Source: Allobosea sp. (lineage in GTDB: Bacteria > Pseudomonadota > Alphaproteobacteria > Rhizobiales > Beijerinckiaceae). From it: DNA of 64,000 bases. Below the pieces are notes generated by a model, which was given only the letters and a program-made list of their open reading frames with translations, had not been told where the DNA came from and did no database searches. The translations under genes and the position numbers were made by a program. This document shows, piece after piece, positions 45,366-54,400 of the stretch (positions are counted from its first letter, which is position 1; every line of letters begins with the position of its first letter). The DNA is taken from positions 186,001-250,000 of the forward strand of contig NZ_JAFKFX010000030.1 in assembly GCF_017308075.1 (NCBI RefSeq), in the 5' to 3' direction.

Positions 45366-45974
45366 ATGCCCCTCTCCGTCTATGTCACCGGCTTCACCAT
45401 GGGCCTCAGCCTGATCGTCGCCATCGGCGCCCAGAACAGCTTCGTGCTGCGCCAGGGCCTGCGCAACCAGCACGTCTTCGCGGTCTGCCTGACCTGCGCC
45501 CTCTCCGATGCGGTGCTGATCCTCCTCGGCGTCGTCGGCCTGCGGCAGGCGACGGCGATGCTGCCAATGCTGGAGCCGGCCCTGCGCTATGGCGGCGCCG
45601 CCTTCCTGGTCTGGTACGGCGCCCGCAGCCTGCTTTCGGCCTTGCGTTCCTCCGAGGCCCTGGCGGTCGGCACCGCCGGCGGCGCCAGCCTGTCGGCGAG
45701 CCTCGCGACCTGCGCCGCCCTGACCTGGCTCAACCCGCATGTCTATCTCGACACGGTCCTGCTGATCGGCAGCATCGCCAGCCAGTTTCCCGGGCAGGAG
45801 CTGATCTTCGCCGCCGGCGCGATGACCGCCTCCTTCCTGTTCTTCTTCGGGCTCGGCTATGGCGCGCGCTGGCTGCGCCCGCTCTTCGCCAACCCGGCGG
45901 CCTGGCGCATTCTCGACGGCATCGTCGCCGCCACCATGTGGGCGATCGCCTTCAAACTGCTGCGGGGCGTCTGA
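45366..45974 (+). CDS. argO: LysE/ArgO family amino acid exporter
   Basis: Predicted 202 aa with six hydrophobic segments and the LysE signature GLSLIVAIGAQNSFVLRQGLRNQHV near the N-terminus, then LNPHVYLDTVLLIGSIA. It exports arginine, lysine or similar basic amino acids. Divergent from its probable activator argP. ArgO is the closest name, though LysE is an alternative. Confidence 0.9.
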   Translation: MPLSVYVTGFTMGLSLIVAIGAQNSFVLRQGLRNQHVFAVCLTCALSDAVLILLGVVGLRQATAMLPMLEPALRYGGAAFLVWYGARSLLSALRSSEALAVGTAGGASLSASLATCAALTWLNPHVYLDTVLLIGSIASQFPGQELIFAAGAMTASFLFFFGLGYGARWLRPLFANPAAWRILDGIVAATMWAIAFKLLRGV

Positions 45975-45990
45975 TCGCCTCTCGACCCTC

Positions 45991-46053
45991 CGTCATTGCG
46001 GGCGCGGCGAAGCAATCCAGAAGGACTGGATGCGCGCTTGAATCGACGTCCCG
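45991..46053. repeat. Palindromic intergenic element (CGTCATT type), copy 2
   Basis: Starts with CGTCATTGCGGGCGCGGCGAAGC, which is shared almost exactly with 28641 (one mismatch region). Inside is ATCCAG/CTGGAT. It lies between convergent argO and the AsmA gene, the same kind of context as the other elements. The right end is not clear. Confidence 0.5.
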
Positions 46054-46063
46054 GCGAGCTGAA

Positions 46064-49000
46064 TCAGTTTGGCGAGCGCGACAGCGGACGCGGCACCGGC
46101 TGGATATCCAGTGGCGGCGCAAGCGGCGGCGCTTCACCACGCGGCCTGACATAGGGGTCGCCCGGAATGTAGGAGGGCGGCGCTCCCTGCAGGATCATCG
46201 GCCCGGACCGGCCCTCGATCGCGGCCCGGATCGCCGCTTGCCTGGCCCGTTCCTCGGCTTCGACCCTGCGTCGCTCTTCCTCGGCCTTGCGCGCTTCCTC
46301 CTGTCGCTTCGTCAACTCCAGCTTGCGCGCCTCCTCCGCGAGCCGCGCCTCCTCCAGCCTTCGGGCGATCTCGGCCCGGCGTGCCTCCTCGGCCTGCCGC
46401 GCCTCTTCGGCGCGTCTTGCGAGTTCGGCCTTGCGGGCATCTTCGGCGAGCCGGGCTTCCTCGAGCTTGCGCGCCTCCTCGGCCCGCTTCTCCTCGGCGA
46501 GACGCCGCTCCTCCTCGGCTTTCAGGAACTCGGCGAGCTTGCGCTCGTTCTCGCGCATCTCGCGCTCGGCCCGGAGCCGCCGCGAGAAGAAGGCACGCTC
46601 GCGCTGATCGGCCTCGAAGGCCTCGACCCGTTCGATCTCCTTGGCAAGCGCCCGTGCCGCGACGACATTCGACAAGGCCGCGACATCGGCCTCGCGGCGT
46701 GGCGCCGCGATCGGACCGCGCCAGGCGAAGCCGACCTGCGGCAATTGCTGCGGCCAGTCCTTCGGCGGCGCGGAAAGCGGACGCAATGCCAGCCTGAGGT
46801 CGAGATTCATCGCCCGCCAGTCGACCGTACCGCTCGCCTCGGCGCGTAGCCCGGCCCGCTCGAAGGTGACCGGCTGGACACGCAGCACGCCACCCGCCTG
46901 GGTGAACGGCACCGTCACATCACCGAGCGGCCAGTTCGCCTGCTCCAGCGCCGTTGCGATCCGGTCCTGCAACCGTTCGGTCTCGCTTTCGGACGCGTCT
47001 TCCCCCGTGGCTGCGATCACCCGAGACAAAGCAGCCGGATCGAAGCGGCTCATCCCGGCACCGCTGACGCTGATCGAGCCGGCACCGCCGAGCCCGGCGA
47101 TCAGGCGCGCCGGGCTTTCGCCCGAGCCGCCGGCCTCGAACCGGCCCGAGAGCTTGCCGGTGAGCGCCCCCCCAGTCAGCGTCGCCAGGTCGAGTCCCGC
47201 CAGCCCGAGCCGGCCCGAGAGCTGTGCCAGCCCGCCTTCGCGGCGGATCGAGAGTCCACCGCTAACCTCGCCGCCGGCATGGCGCCCGCTCAGATCGCTG
47301 ATCGAGAGCCCGTCAATCCCGGTCGCGAGCTGGAACGCGGCCTTGTCGAGCGCGAACTGCTCGCTCACCGCGAGCCGCTCCGTCGTAATCGCAAGCCTGA
47401 TCTCTCCGAGCCCGGGCGCCGCCTGGAAGCGCGCCGGCGACCAGACGCTGCCCGGTACCGGCGACGCGCTGCCGAGCGTGGCCGTCAGCAGCGGCTGCAA
47501 GGCGAAAGCCGGCAGCGCCAGCTTTCCCCCGATCGCGCCATCGGCGCCGAGCGCCAGCGCACCGCGCGCCGTGCGCCCGCCGCTGTTGACGACGAGATCT
47601 TCGAGCATGCTCTCCTCGCCGAACCGGATTTTTCCGGAAGCGTCGATCACGCCCTGGGGCAACAGGCGCGCCAGCCCTTCGGGCATCAGCAGCCCGGGTG
47701 CCTCGGCCTGCAGGTTCAGCCTCACGCCTTCCCCCGCTCCTTCCAGAACCATAGCCAGCCCGGGGCCGCTCAGCGAACCGGCCGGGCCGCCGGCGCCGAA
47801 ATCGAGCCTGAGCTCGCCCGGCCCGCCCTGCGCCGGCCGCGGCAGGCCGAAGGCGGCAAAAGCCCGGCGGCGATCATCGAGCGCCAGGCGCAGCTCTCCG
47901 CCGGTCCAGTCTCCTGTCCGACCGAGACCGGCGTTCAGGCTGAGCTTTCCGGCCTGCGCCGTTCCCTCCGCGACGAGGCCGGTCTCGCCGCTGCTGGCGC
48001 GGGTCAATCTGAAGCTGCTGTCGAGCCCGGCCAGCCCGTCCTCGATGCGCGGCAGGATGCGCCGGGCCTGGTCGGGCAGCAGCGCGCCGGCCAGAGCGGC
48101 CAGCGCAGCAAAACGTGGCGCACGCACCCGGCCGCTGATCTCGCCGCCATCCGGCAGCAGGGCGCCCTGGCCCTCGACGCGCACGCCGCCGAAGCCCTCG
48201 ACCGACAAACGGCTGAGCCGCCAGTCACTGCCCTGCCGCGTCAAGGCGAGCCGGGCCGAACCCGGCGCCGTGGCCCGGTAGCGCACGCCGCCGAGCGTCA
48301 GGTCGAGCGCGAGATCGCGGCCGCCGGCAAGGCCGGTCAGGCTCTCGCCCGGCGGCAGATTGGCGAGGTCGAGCCCGTCCAGCCGCAGCTTCGCTTCGAG
48401 CTTGCCGGGAGTGACCGCCGCCGAGCCCTCGAGGCGCTGGCCGGAGCCGGTCTTGACCGACAGGCGCTCGACGCCGAGCTGCCCGCTGCGCCAGTCGAGC
48501 GTCGCGGCGCCTTCGAACTCGCGGAAGGCGGCGAAGCCATCTGCCAGCGCCGGCTCGACGCCGAGCCGGGCCAGGGCCAGCGCCGCCCGCCGTGCATCCG
48601 GGGCCTTCAGCGAAAGCTCTCCACGAAAACCGGCCTCACCGAGGTCGCCGCTCGCCTGCAGCGTCGCATTGGCGATGCGGAGGCCGGCACGCGCGCCCGA
48701 AACACCGGACTGGTCCAGGCGACCGCGCAAGGAAAAGCCGCTGAGATCCTCGCCTCGCCAGGCGATCTGGTCGAGATCGAGCGAGAGATCGAGGGCGCCA
48801 GGCAGGGCCTGCAGCGCGCGCTCGAAGCCCGGGCGCTGATCCAGCGCCTCGATCAGCGCGTCGGCGTCGAGGCGGCGCGCGCGCAGTTGAAACCCGCCGG
48901 AGCCCGTCGCCGGAAGCACGTGGCCCTCGCCCTCGAGCCGGGCGGCCCCGCCGGCTATCTCAATCGCGAGGCTGCTGAAATCGAGCTGCCGAGCCCCCCC

Positions 49001-49750
49001 ACCGACCGTACCGGACAGGCTGAGCGCACCGCCCGGCGTCAGTGTGAAGGCCCCCTGGAGCGACGGCTGCAGCCGCCCTCCAGCCATCGGCAGGGAGAGC
49101 GCGCCATCGAAGGACAGCTGGTTCTGCTCGCCGGTGACGAAGATCTTGGCACGCAGGCGGCCATCGGCCTCGGCCTCACCGGTGGCGAACCGCAGCGAAG
49201 CTCCCGCCACCTCGCCCTCGATCCGCCAGGGGCCGCCGAGGCCGGCGGCGGCGAGATCGACCGAAATCGGCGCGAGCACCTTCGCCGGCTTGCCGGCCTC
49301 GCGCCAGATGATCGCCGAGCGACGAATGGCGAAGCGGTCGATCGCCGTCGCCGCCGGCAACCCCGTACCGTGGCGTGGCGGCATCGACACCGCCCCGTCG
49401 GCATCGCCGATCAGGGTCAGGGCCATGCCGTCGGCTTCCGCCTCGGTCAGGCGGAAATCGCCGCGCGCCAGCGCCGCCAGGGCGAGCTCGACCGTCAGGC
49501 GTTCGATCGTCGCGGCGCTGCTTTCACCATCGGCCGCACCGAGCTTCACCGCCCGCAGCGTCAGGCGCGGCGAAGGCAGCAGGCGCAGGCCGATATCGCC
49601 GGCAATGCGCGTCTCCAGCCCGAGCGCCGCGCCGATCCGCTGCTCGAAATGGCCACGATACTCCCGCCAATCGACAAAGCCGGGCCCGAGCAGCGCCGCC
49701 AGCAACGCCGCCACCAAAAGCCCGGCCAGGAAGGTCAGGGCCTCACGCAC
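46064..49750 (-). CDS. AsmA family protein with long coiled-coil tail
   Basis: Predicted 1228 aa, GTG start at 49750. Residues 3-25 are a membrane anchor (ALTFLAGLLVAALLAALLG), then the AsmA beta-rich domain (TRIAGDIGLRLLPSPRLTLRAVKLG) through about residue 1030. Residues about 1040-1179 are an unbroken Glu/Ala/Arg coiled coil (LARRAEEARQAEEARRAEIA type heptads) and the last 49 residues are Pro-rich. AsmA/TamB relatives are thought to carry phospholipids or help outer-membrane proteins across the periplasm. The coiled tail is not a usual part of the family. The palindrome at 49771-49784 lies just upstream. Confidence 0.88.
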   Translation of the reverse strand: MREALTFLAGLLVAALLAALLGPGFVDWREYRGHFEQRIGAALGLETRIAGDIGLRLLPSPRLTLRAVKLGAADGESSAATIERLTVELALAALARGDFRLTEAEADGMALTLIGDADGAVSMPPRHGTGLPAATAIDRFAIRRSAIIWREAGKPAKVLAPISVDLAAAGLGGPWRIEGEVAGASLRFATGEAEADGRLRAKIFVTGEQNQLSFDGALSLPMAGGRLQPSLQGAFTLTPGGALSLSGTVGGGARQLDFSSLAIEIAGGAARLEGEGHVLPATGSGGFQLRARRLDADALIEALDQRPGFERALQALPGALDLSLDLDQIAWRGEDLSGFSLRGRLDQSGVSGARAGLRIANATLQASGDLGEAGFRGELSLKAPDARRAALALARLGVEPALADGFAAFREFEGAATLDWRSGQLGVERLSVKTGSGQRLEGSAAVTPGKLEAKLRLDGLDLANLPPGESLTGLAGGRDLALDLTLGGVRYRATAPGSARLALTRQGSDWRLSRLSVEGFGGVRVEGQGALLPDGGEISGRVRAPRFAALAALAGALLPDQARRILPRIEDGLAGLDSSFRLTRASSGETGLVAEGTAQAGKLSLNAGLGRTGDWTGGELRLALDDRRRAFAAFGLPRPAQGGPGELRLDFGAGGPAGSLSGPGLAMVLEGAGEGVRLNLQAEAPGLLMPEGLARLLPQGVIDASGKIRFGEESMLEDLVVNSGGRTARGALALGADGAIGGKLALPAFALQPLLTATLGSASPVPGSVWSPARFQAAPGLGEIRLAITTERLAVSEQFALDKAAFQLATGIDGLSISDLSGRHAGGEVSGGLSIRREGGLAQLSGRLGLAGLDLATLTGGALTGKLSGRFEAGGSGESPARLIAGLGGAGSISVSGAGMSRFDPAALSRVIAATGEDASESETERLQDRIATALEQANWPLGDVTVPFTQAGGVLRVQPVTFERAGLRAEASGTVDWRAMNLDLRLALRPLSAPPKDWPQQLPQVGFAWRGPIAAPRREADVAALSNVVAARALAKEIERVEAFEADQRERAFFSRRLRAEREMRENERKLAEFLKAEEERRLAEEKRAEEARKLEEARLAEDARKAELARRAEEARQAEEARRAEIARRLEEARLAEEARKLELTKRQEEARKAEEERRRVEAEERARQAAIRAAIEGRSGPMILQGAPPSYIPGDPYVRPRGEAPPLAPPLDIQPVPRPLSRSPN

Positions 49751-49770
49751 GCTCTTGCAACATTCCGTTC

Positions 49771-49784
49771 ATCACGCGCGTGAT
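49771..49784. promoter_or_regulatory. Palindrome upstream of the AsmA gene
   Basis: ATCACGCGCGTGAT is a perfect 14-bp inverted repeat 21 bp before the GTG start. Shares ATCACGCG and CGCGTGAT halves with the site in front of degP at 36444-36463. Confidence 0.35.
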
Positions 49785-49853
49785 CATGCACCCAAGTCGC
49801 GGCGGGATCACGACCTCCCTGAAGAAATAACCCTCCTGCCGCCAAAGATAATC

Positions 49854-51299
49854 TCACAGCGTGACGATCTTGCCGGGATTGAGGATGTTCTGCGGGTCGA
49901 GCGAGCGCTTCAACAGGCGCATGACGGCGAGCGCGGGCGCGCCATGCTCGGCCTCGAGGTACTTCATCTTCTTCTGGCCGACGCCATGCTCGCCGGTGCA
50001 GGTGCCGCCCATGGCGAGCGCGCGCTTGACCAGACGGTCGATGAAGTCCTGGCAGACCGCCACCTCCTCGGGGTTGGAAAGGTCGACCATCGGCTGGGTA
50101 TGGAAATTGCCGTCGCCGACATGGCCGACGATCGGCGCGATCAGCCCGAGCGCCTCGATGTCGCGCTTGGTCTCCTCGACGCAGTCCGCCAACCGCGAGA
50201 TCGGCACACAGACATCGGTCGCGACCGATTCAGCGCCCGGCCGGAGCGTGCGCGCCGCCCAGTAGGCGTCGTGCCTTGCCTGCCAGAGCTTCGAGCGGTC
50301 CTCGGCCTTGGTCGCCCAGTCGAACGGTCCGCCGCCGAACTCGGCGGCGATCTCGCCGAAGCGCTCGGCCTGCTCCTTCACGCCCTCGTCCGAGCCGTGG
50401 AACTCGACGAACAGCATCGTCGTCTCCGGCAGGCCGAGCTTGGAGTGCAGGTTGACGCCGCGCATCATCACGTCGTCGACGAGCTCGATCCGCGCCACCG
50501 GCAAGCCGGACTGGATGGTGACGATGGTCGCATCGCACGCCGCCTTGACCGACGGGAACGGGCAGACGCCGGCCGAGATCGCCTCGGGGATGCCGTGCAG
50601 CTTCAGCGTCACCTCGGTGATGATGCCGAGCGTGCCCTCCGAGCCGACGAGCAGCCGCGTCAGATCGTAGCCGGCCGAGGTCTTGCGGGCCCGGCTCGAC
50701 GTCTTCACGATCGCGCCATCGGCCATCACCGCCGTCAGGGCGACCACATTGTCCTTCATCGTGCCGTAGCGCACGGCGTTCGTACCGGAGGCGCGCGTCG
50801 CCGCCATGCCACCGATCGAGGCGTCGGCGCCGGGATCGATCGGGAAGAACAGGCCCTGGTCGCGCAGATGCTCGTTCAGTTCCTTGCGCGTCACGCCCGC
50901 CTCGACGACGCAGTCGAGATCCTCGGCATGGACGGCCACGACCTTCTTCATCTGGCTCATGTCGATGCAGACGCCGCCATAGGGCGCGTTGACATGGCCT
51001 TCGAGCGAGGTGCCGGTTCCGAACGCGATCACCGGAACACCGTGCGCCGCACAAAGTTTCACGATGGCGGAGACCTCTTCGGTGCTCTGCGGGAAGACCA
51101 CCGCGTCCGGCGGCTGGTTCGGAATCCAGGTCAGCGTGTGCCCGTGCTGCTGACGAACCGCCAGGCTGGTTACCAGACGGTTACCGAAGCGGGCAGCGAG
51201 ATCCTGGGTGACGGCGGCGATCGCCTGCGCTGAAGGCGGCAGCTCTGCGGCAGGGACAGGGGGGGTCTGAGCCATCGCGTCGGGAGAGTGCATTGTCAT
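49854..51299 (-). CDS. FAD-binding oxidoreductase (D-lactate/glycolate oxidase type)
   Basis: Predicted 481 aa. FAD-binding PCMH domain with AFGTGTSLEGHVNAPYGGVCIDM and the family's GADASIGGMAATRASGTNAVRYG; C-terminal cap ends with THGEHGVGQKKMKY-like TGEHGVGQKKMKYLEAEHG, and LDPQNILNPGKI. Members oxidise D-lactate, glycolate or similar 2-hydroxy acids with electron transfer to quinone or cytochrome. Start could be 51299, 51293 or 51275; the family N-terminus is variable. No glcE/glcF partners nearby, so a stand-alone D-lactate dehydrogenase is most likely. Confidence 0.87.
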   Translation of the reverse strand: MTMHSPDAMAQTPPVPAAELPPSAQAIAAVTQDLAARFGNRLVTSLAVRQQHGHTLTWIPNQPPDAVVFPQSTEEVSAIVKLCAAHGVPVIAFGTGTSLEGHVNAPYGGVCIDMSQMKKVVAVHAEDLDCVVEAGVTRKELNEHLRDQGLFFPIDPGADASIGGMAATRASGTNAVRYGTMKDNVVALTAVMADGAIVKTSSRARKTSAGYDLTRLLVGSEGTLGIITEVTLKLHGIPEAISAGVCPFPSVKAACDATIVTIQSGLPVARIELVDDVMMRGVNLHSKLGLPETTMLFVEFHGSDEGVKEQAERFGEIAAEFGGGPFDWATKAEDRSKLWQARHDAYWAARTLRPGAESVATDVCVPISRLADCVEETKRDIEALGLIAPIVGHVGDGNFHTQPMVDLSNPEEVAVCQDFIDRLVKRALAMGGTCTGEHGVGQKKMKYLEAEHGAPALAVMRLLKRSLDPQNILNPGKIVTL

Positions 51300-51475
51300 A
51301 ACCTGAAAGGATCGCCTAGTCTGGAATCGTTCGGCTTTCGAGCAGCCGCCATGGCGCTGTTTTCCCGCGCGCCGTGAGCGACGGCAAGTGCCAAGCTGCG
51401 AAGCCGGGCAGGTCTGTGACGCAGGGCTCCGGGGCGGACTCGCGAGTTACGAAGCGAGAGCAAGAGGAGGCGCCC

Positions 51476-52036
51476 ATGCATGACGAACCCCGCACGACCG
51501 CTCTTTTCTTCGCGCCCTTTGTCTCGTCGAACATGCGGGTCGAGCCGCAATGGATCGATTACAACGGCCATCTCAACATGGCCTATTACCACGTCCTGTT
51601 CGACCGGGCCGTGGACGAGTTGTTTTCGCTCATCGGCCTCAACCAGGACTATGTCGAGACGCGCAATGCCTCGGTCTTCGCGGCCGAGTGCCACATCCTC
51701 TACAAACGCGAGCTGACCGAGAGCGACCAGGTTCGCGTCACCGCCCAGTTGATCGCCTTCGACCAGAAGCGGCTGCACTTTTATCTCGAGATGCGCCATG
51801 CCAGCGAGGGCTGGCTGGCGGCGACCTCCGAAAACCTCTCGCTGCATGTCGACATGGCGAGCCGCAAGGTCACGCCCTTCCCGGCCGATATCCTCGCCGG
51901 CCTCGCCTTGATGAAAGCCGCCCATGCCCGCATGCCGCTGCCGGCCATCATCGGCCGGATGATCGGCATGCCGGTAAAGACCGCGATCACGGTCGAGGCG
52001 ATGAGCGGCGAGCGCGAGCGGGAGACGCGCCACTAG
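51476..52036 (+). CDS. Thioesterase family protein
   Basis: Predicted 186 aa with a hotdog fold; the active-site motif is IDYNGHLNMAYYHVLFDRAVD (YNGHLN Asp/His region). Similar thioesterases are linked to carnitine or acyl-CoA breakdown. ATG 51476 has AGGAGG seven bases before. Divergent from the FAD oxidoreductase. Confidence 0.83.
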   Translation: MHDEPRTTALFFAPFVSSNMRVEPQWIDYNGHLNMAYYHVLFDRAVDELFSLIGLNQDYVETRNASVFAAECHILYKRELTESDQVRVTAQLIAFDQKRLHFYLEMRHASEGWLAATSENLSLHVDMASRKVTPFPADILAGLALMKAAHARMPLPAIIGRMIGMPVKTAITVEAMSGERERETRH

Positions 52037-52150
52037 CCGTGAGCTTTCGACAGGCGCTCGTCGCTCTCGCTCGACGGGCGCGACCGGGAATTCGGCAGGA
52101 CGCTCCCGGCGTGCAATAATCCCGGGATTGTCGATCTTGGGCAGGTTCGC

Positions 52151-52816
52151 ATGCCGGCTGCGGTCAACACATTCCTGATCGTGCTCGCGGCCATTTTTCC
52201 CGTGGTCAACCCACCGGGCTCGGCCCTCGTCTTCCTCGGGCTGACGCGGGGCGCGACTGCCGAAACCAGGCGCGTTCTCGCCCGCCGCATCGCCGTGAAC
52301 TCGCTCTTCGTGCTGATGGGCTCGTTCCTTCTCGGCTCGCTCGTGCTCCAGTTCTACGGAATCTCGATCCCCATCCTGCGCGTGGCCGGCGGGCTGATCG
52401 TCGCCGTCTCCGGCTGGAAGCTGCTCAACGAAGGCAGCCAGAAGGATATCGAGGCGTCCGCCGGCGATGTCGCCCGCACGGACCTGATGTCCCAGGCCTT
52501 CTACCCGCTGACCCTGCCGCTGACGACGGGCCCCGGCACGATCGCCGTCACGATCAGCATCGGGCTGTCGCGCGTGACCTTCACCGGCGGCTCCGGCGAG
52601 CTCCTCTTCGTGCTGGCGAGCCTGCTGGCGATCTTCGTGATCGCGCTCAGCATCTGGTTCTGCTTCGCCTATGCCGTGCGCGTGCAGAAACTGCTCGGGA
52701 GAGGCGGCACGGAAATCGCCGTCCGGCTCTCCGCCTTCATCCTGTTCTGTCTCGGCGTGCAGATCCTGTGGTCGGGTCTGAGCGAGCTTCTGACCTCGAC
52801 ATTCGCACCCCGGTAG
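52151..52816 (+). CDS. MarC family membrane protein
   Basis: Predicted 221 aa with six hydrophobic segments, the MarC/NAAT pattern (AAIFPVVNPPGSALVFLGLT near the start; SQAFYPLTLPLTTGPGTIAVTI in the middle). The family transports amino acids or their relatives in some cases but MarC itself has no confirmed substrate. Stand-alone gene convergent with the K+ channel gene. Confidence 0.88.
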   Translation: MPAAVNTFLIVLAAIFPVVNPPGSALVFLGLTRGATAETRRVLARRIAVNSLFVLMGSFLLGSLVLQFYGISIPILRVAGGLIVAVSGWKLLNEGSQKDIEASAGDVARTDLMSQAFYPLTLPLTTGPGTIAVTISIGLSRVTFTGGSGELLFVLASLLAIFVIALSIWFCFAYAVRVQKLLGRGGTEIAVRLSAFILFCLGVQILWSGLSELLTSTFAPR

Positions 52817-52891
52817 AGGCCGCCGCCCTGCCCCGCCGCTGCCGCACCGGCCGGGCCAGGAACAGGAACAGGAACAGGGGCAGCGGACGCC

Positions 52892-53692
52892 TCAGTCGTC
52901 ATGGTCCGGAATTTTCAGGATATGGCCGCAGGCCTTGCAATGCACCGCGTCCGGCTCATGGCGCTGGAGGGCGCATTGCGGGCAGGGAAAGGTCACCTTC
53001 TGCGGCCGGAACACCGCCTGGGCCAGCCGCACGAACAGCGAGATGCCGACGATCATCACCACGATCGAGGTCAGCTTGCCGCCGATGCCTGGCAGGGTGA
53101 TGTCGCCGAAGCCGGTCGTCGTCACCGTAGCGACGGTGAAATAGAGCGCCTCGACATAGCCATCGATGCCGGGCCGGCCCATGAAGAAGAAGGTGTAGAC
53201 GAAGCCGGTGACCACGAAGAGGAAGGTGACGAGGTTGATCAGCGCCCTCGCGACATTCTCCCATTCGCGATAGCGGGTCTCGCGCAGCTGCGACCAGATC
53301 AACCCGCGCTGCGACAGCGACCAGAGCCGCAGGATGCGCAGGAAGCCGAAATTCTCCAGCCATTGCGGGGCCAGCAGCGTCGCCAGGATGAAGAGGTCGA
53401 GCAGCATACTGGGCTGCCGCAACAGCCGCGGGATGTTGGAGGCGGCCAGCATCCGCGCGACGATCTCGATCAGCACGATGGTGGCGACCGTATAGTCGAG
53501 CCAGAGAAAGGCCGGCCGGTCGCGCAGCAGCGGCGTCGCGATGAAGAAGCCGATGATCAGAAGATCGACGATCAGGGTCGCGAACTGGAAGCGCAGCGCC
53601 GCCGGGGTGCGGCCGTGATAGAGCTGGCGCAGGCGATCGCAGGTGCGCTCGAAACGCTCCGACGGCCCAGCCTGATCCTGCGTTTCGCTCAT
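52892..53692 (-). CDS. Voltage-gated-like potassium channel with zinc ribbon
   Basis: Predicted 266 aa with six transmembrane segments. S4-like helix FLRILRLWSLSQRG carries arginines at 119, 122 and 129; pore helix and filter TVTTTGFGD at residues 189-197 (a TGFGD variant of TVGYGD). The C-terminus has four cysteines at 237, 240, 252 and 255 (CPQC ... CKAC), a zinc-ribbon-like tail. No ligand domain (CNBD/RCK) follows. Most likely K+ selective; the ribbon could tune gating. Convergent with MarC. Confidence 0.85.
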   Translation of the reverse strand: MSETQDQAGPSERFERTCDRLRQLYHGRTPAALRFQFATLIVDLLIIGFFIATPLLRDRPAFLWLDYTVATIVLIEIVARMLAASNIPRLLRQPSMLLDLFILATLLAPQWLENFGFLRILRLWSLSQRGLIWSQLRETRYREWENVARALINLVTFLFVVTGFVYTFFFMGRPGIDGYVEALYFTVATVTTTGFGDITLPGIGGKLTSIVVMIVGISLFVRLAQAVFRPQKVTFPCPQCALQRHEPDAVHCKACGHILKIPDHDD

Positions 53693-53734
53693 CTGGATGG
53701 CGTATCAGCCGAAGGGCCGCGCCGTCCAGATGGC

Positions 53735-54400
53735 TCAGCCTCGCCGGGTTGCGAGCCCTTGCACAGCATAGCCGCCATAGAGCCGGCGCGTGCCGCTGCT
53801 CGCCTCGGCTTCGGCGCAGAGCCGCTCCAGTTCGGCTCCGAGCTCCGGCCGCGGCGTGACCTGGAACAGCGCCAGCCAGCGATTGAGCACAGCCCGGAAC
53901 GGCCCCGGCAGATGCGCCTGATCGCCAAAGTCGACGATATGGAGGGAACCGCCCGGCGCCAGCGTCGCGAGCGCCCGCGCCAGCACGGCGCGCCAGGGCG
54001 GGATCATCGACAGGGCATAGGAGATCACGACCCGGTCGAAATCGGCCCGGCCGAACAGCGCTTCCGGCTCGAAACTCGTCGCATCGGCCTGCCTCAGGGT
54101 GATGCGGCCGGAAAGCCCCGCTCTCGCAACCGCCCGGCGCGCCGTCGCCAGCATCTCCTCGGAGACGTCGAGCCCGTAGCAGCGCGCCTGCGGATAGGCG
54201 CGCGCTATCTTGATCAGGTTTCGCCCCGTCCCGCAGCCGACCTCGAGCACGCTGCCGCCCGTCGGCGGCTGCAGGCTGTCGACCAGCTCATCACGGCCGA
54301 GCAGGTAGAATTTCCGGGTGGCGTCGTAGATGTGCCGCTGGAAGCGGTACATCCGGTCCATCAGCCCGGCGGCATCATCGCTTTGCCGGACCTCGCTCAC
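53735..54400 (-). CDS. btaB: Methyltransferase BtaB, betaine-lipid synthesis
   Basis: Predicted 221 aa with SAM motif VLEVGCGTGRNL (residues about 52-63). With btaA upstream, which overlaps its start by four bases (ATGA), it completes diacylglyceryl-trimethylhomoserine by three N-methylations. BtaB identity comes mainly from the pairing; by itself it could be another class I methyltransferase. Confidence 0.85.
   Translation of the reverse strand: MSEVRQSDDAAGLMDRMYRFQRHIYDATRKFYLLGRDELVDSLQPPTGGSVLEVGCGTGRNLIKIARAYPQARCYGLDVSEEMLATARRAVARAGLSGRITLRQADATSFEPEALFGRADFDRVVISYALSMIPPWRAVLARALATLAPGGSLHIVDFGDQAHLPGPFRAVLNRWLALFQVTPRPELGAELERLCAEAEASSGTRRLYGGYAVQGLATRRG

Noticed and set aside
46211-46631. 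Tandem-looking DNA repeats inside the AsmA gene
   Set aside because: They are codon repeats of the coiled-coil tail (Ala/Glu/Arg), not spacer-separated CRISPR units or an independent element.
47279-49783. Open frame of 834 aa opposite the AsmA gene
   Set aside because: Composition (Arg, Ala, Glu, Gln) is typical of antisense reading of a high-GC gene, and AsmA itself is clearly coding.
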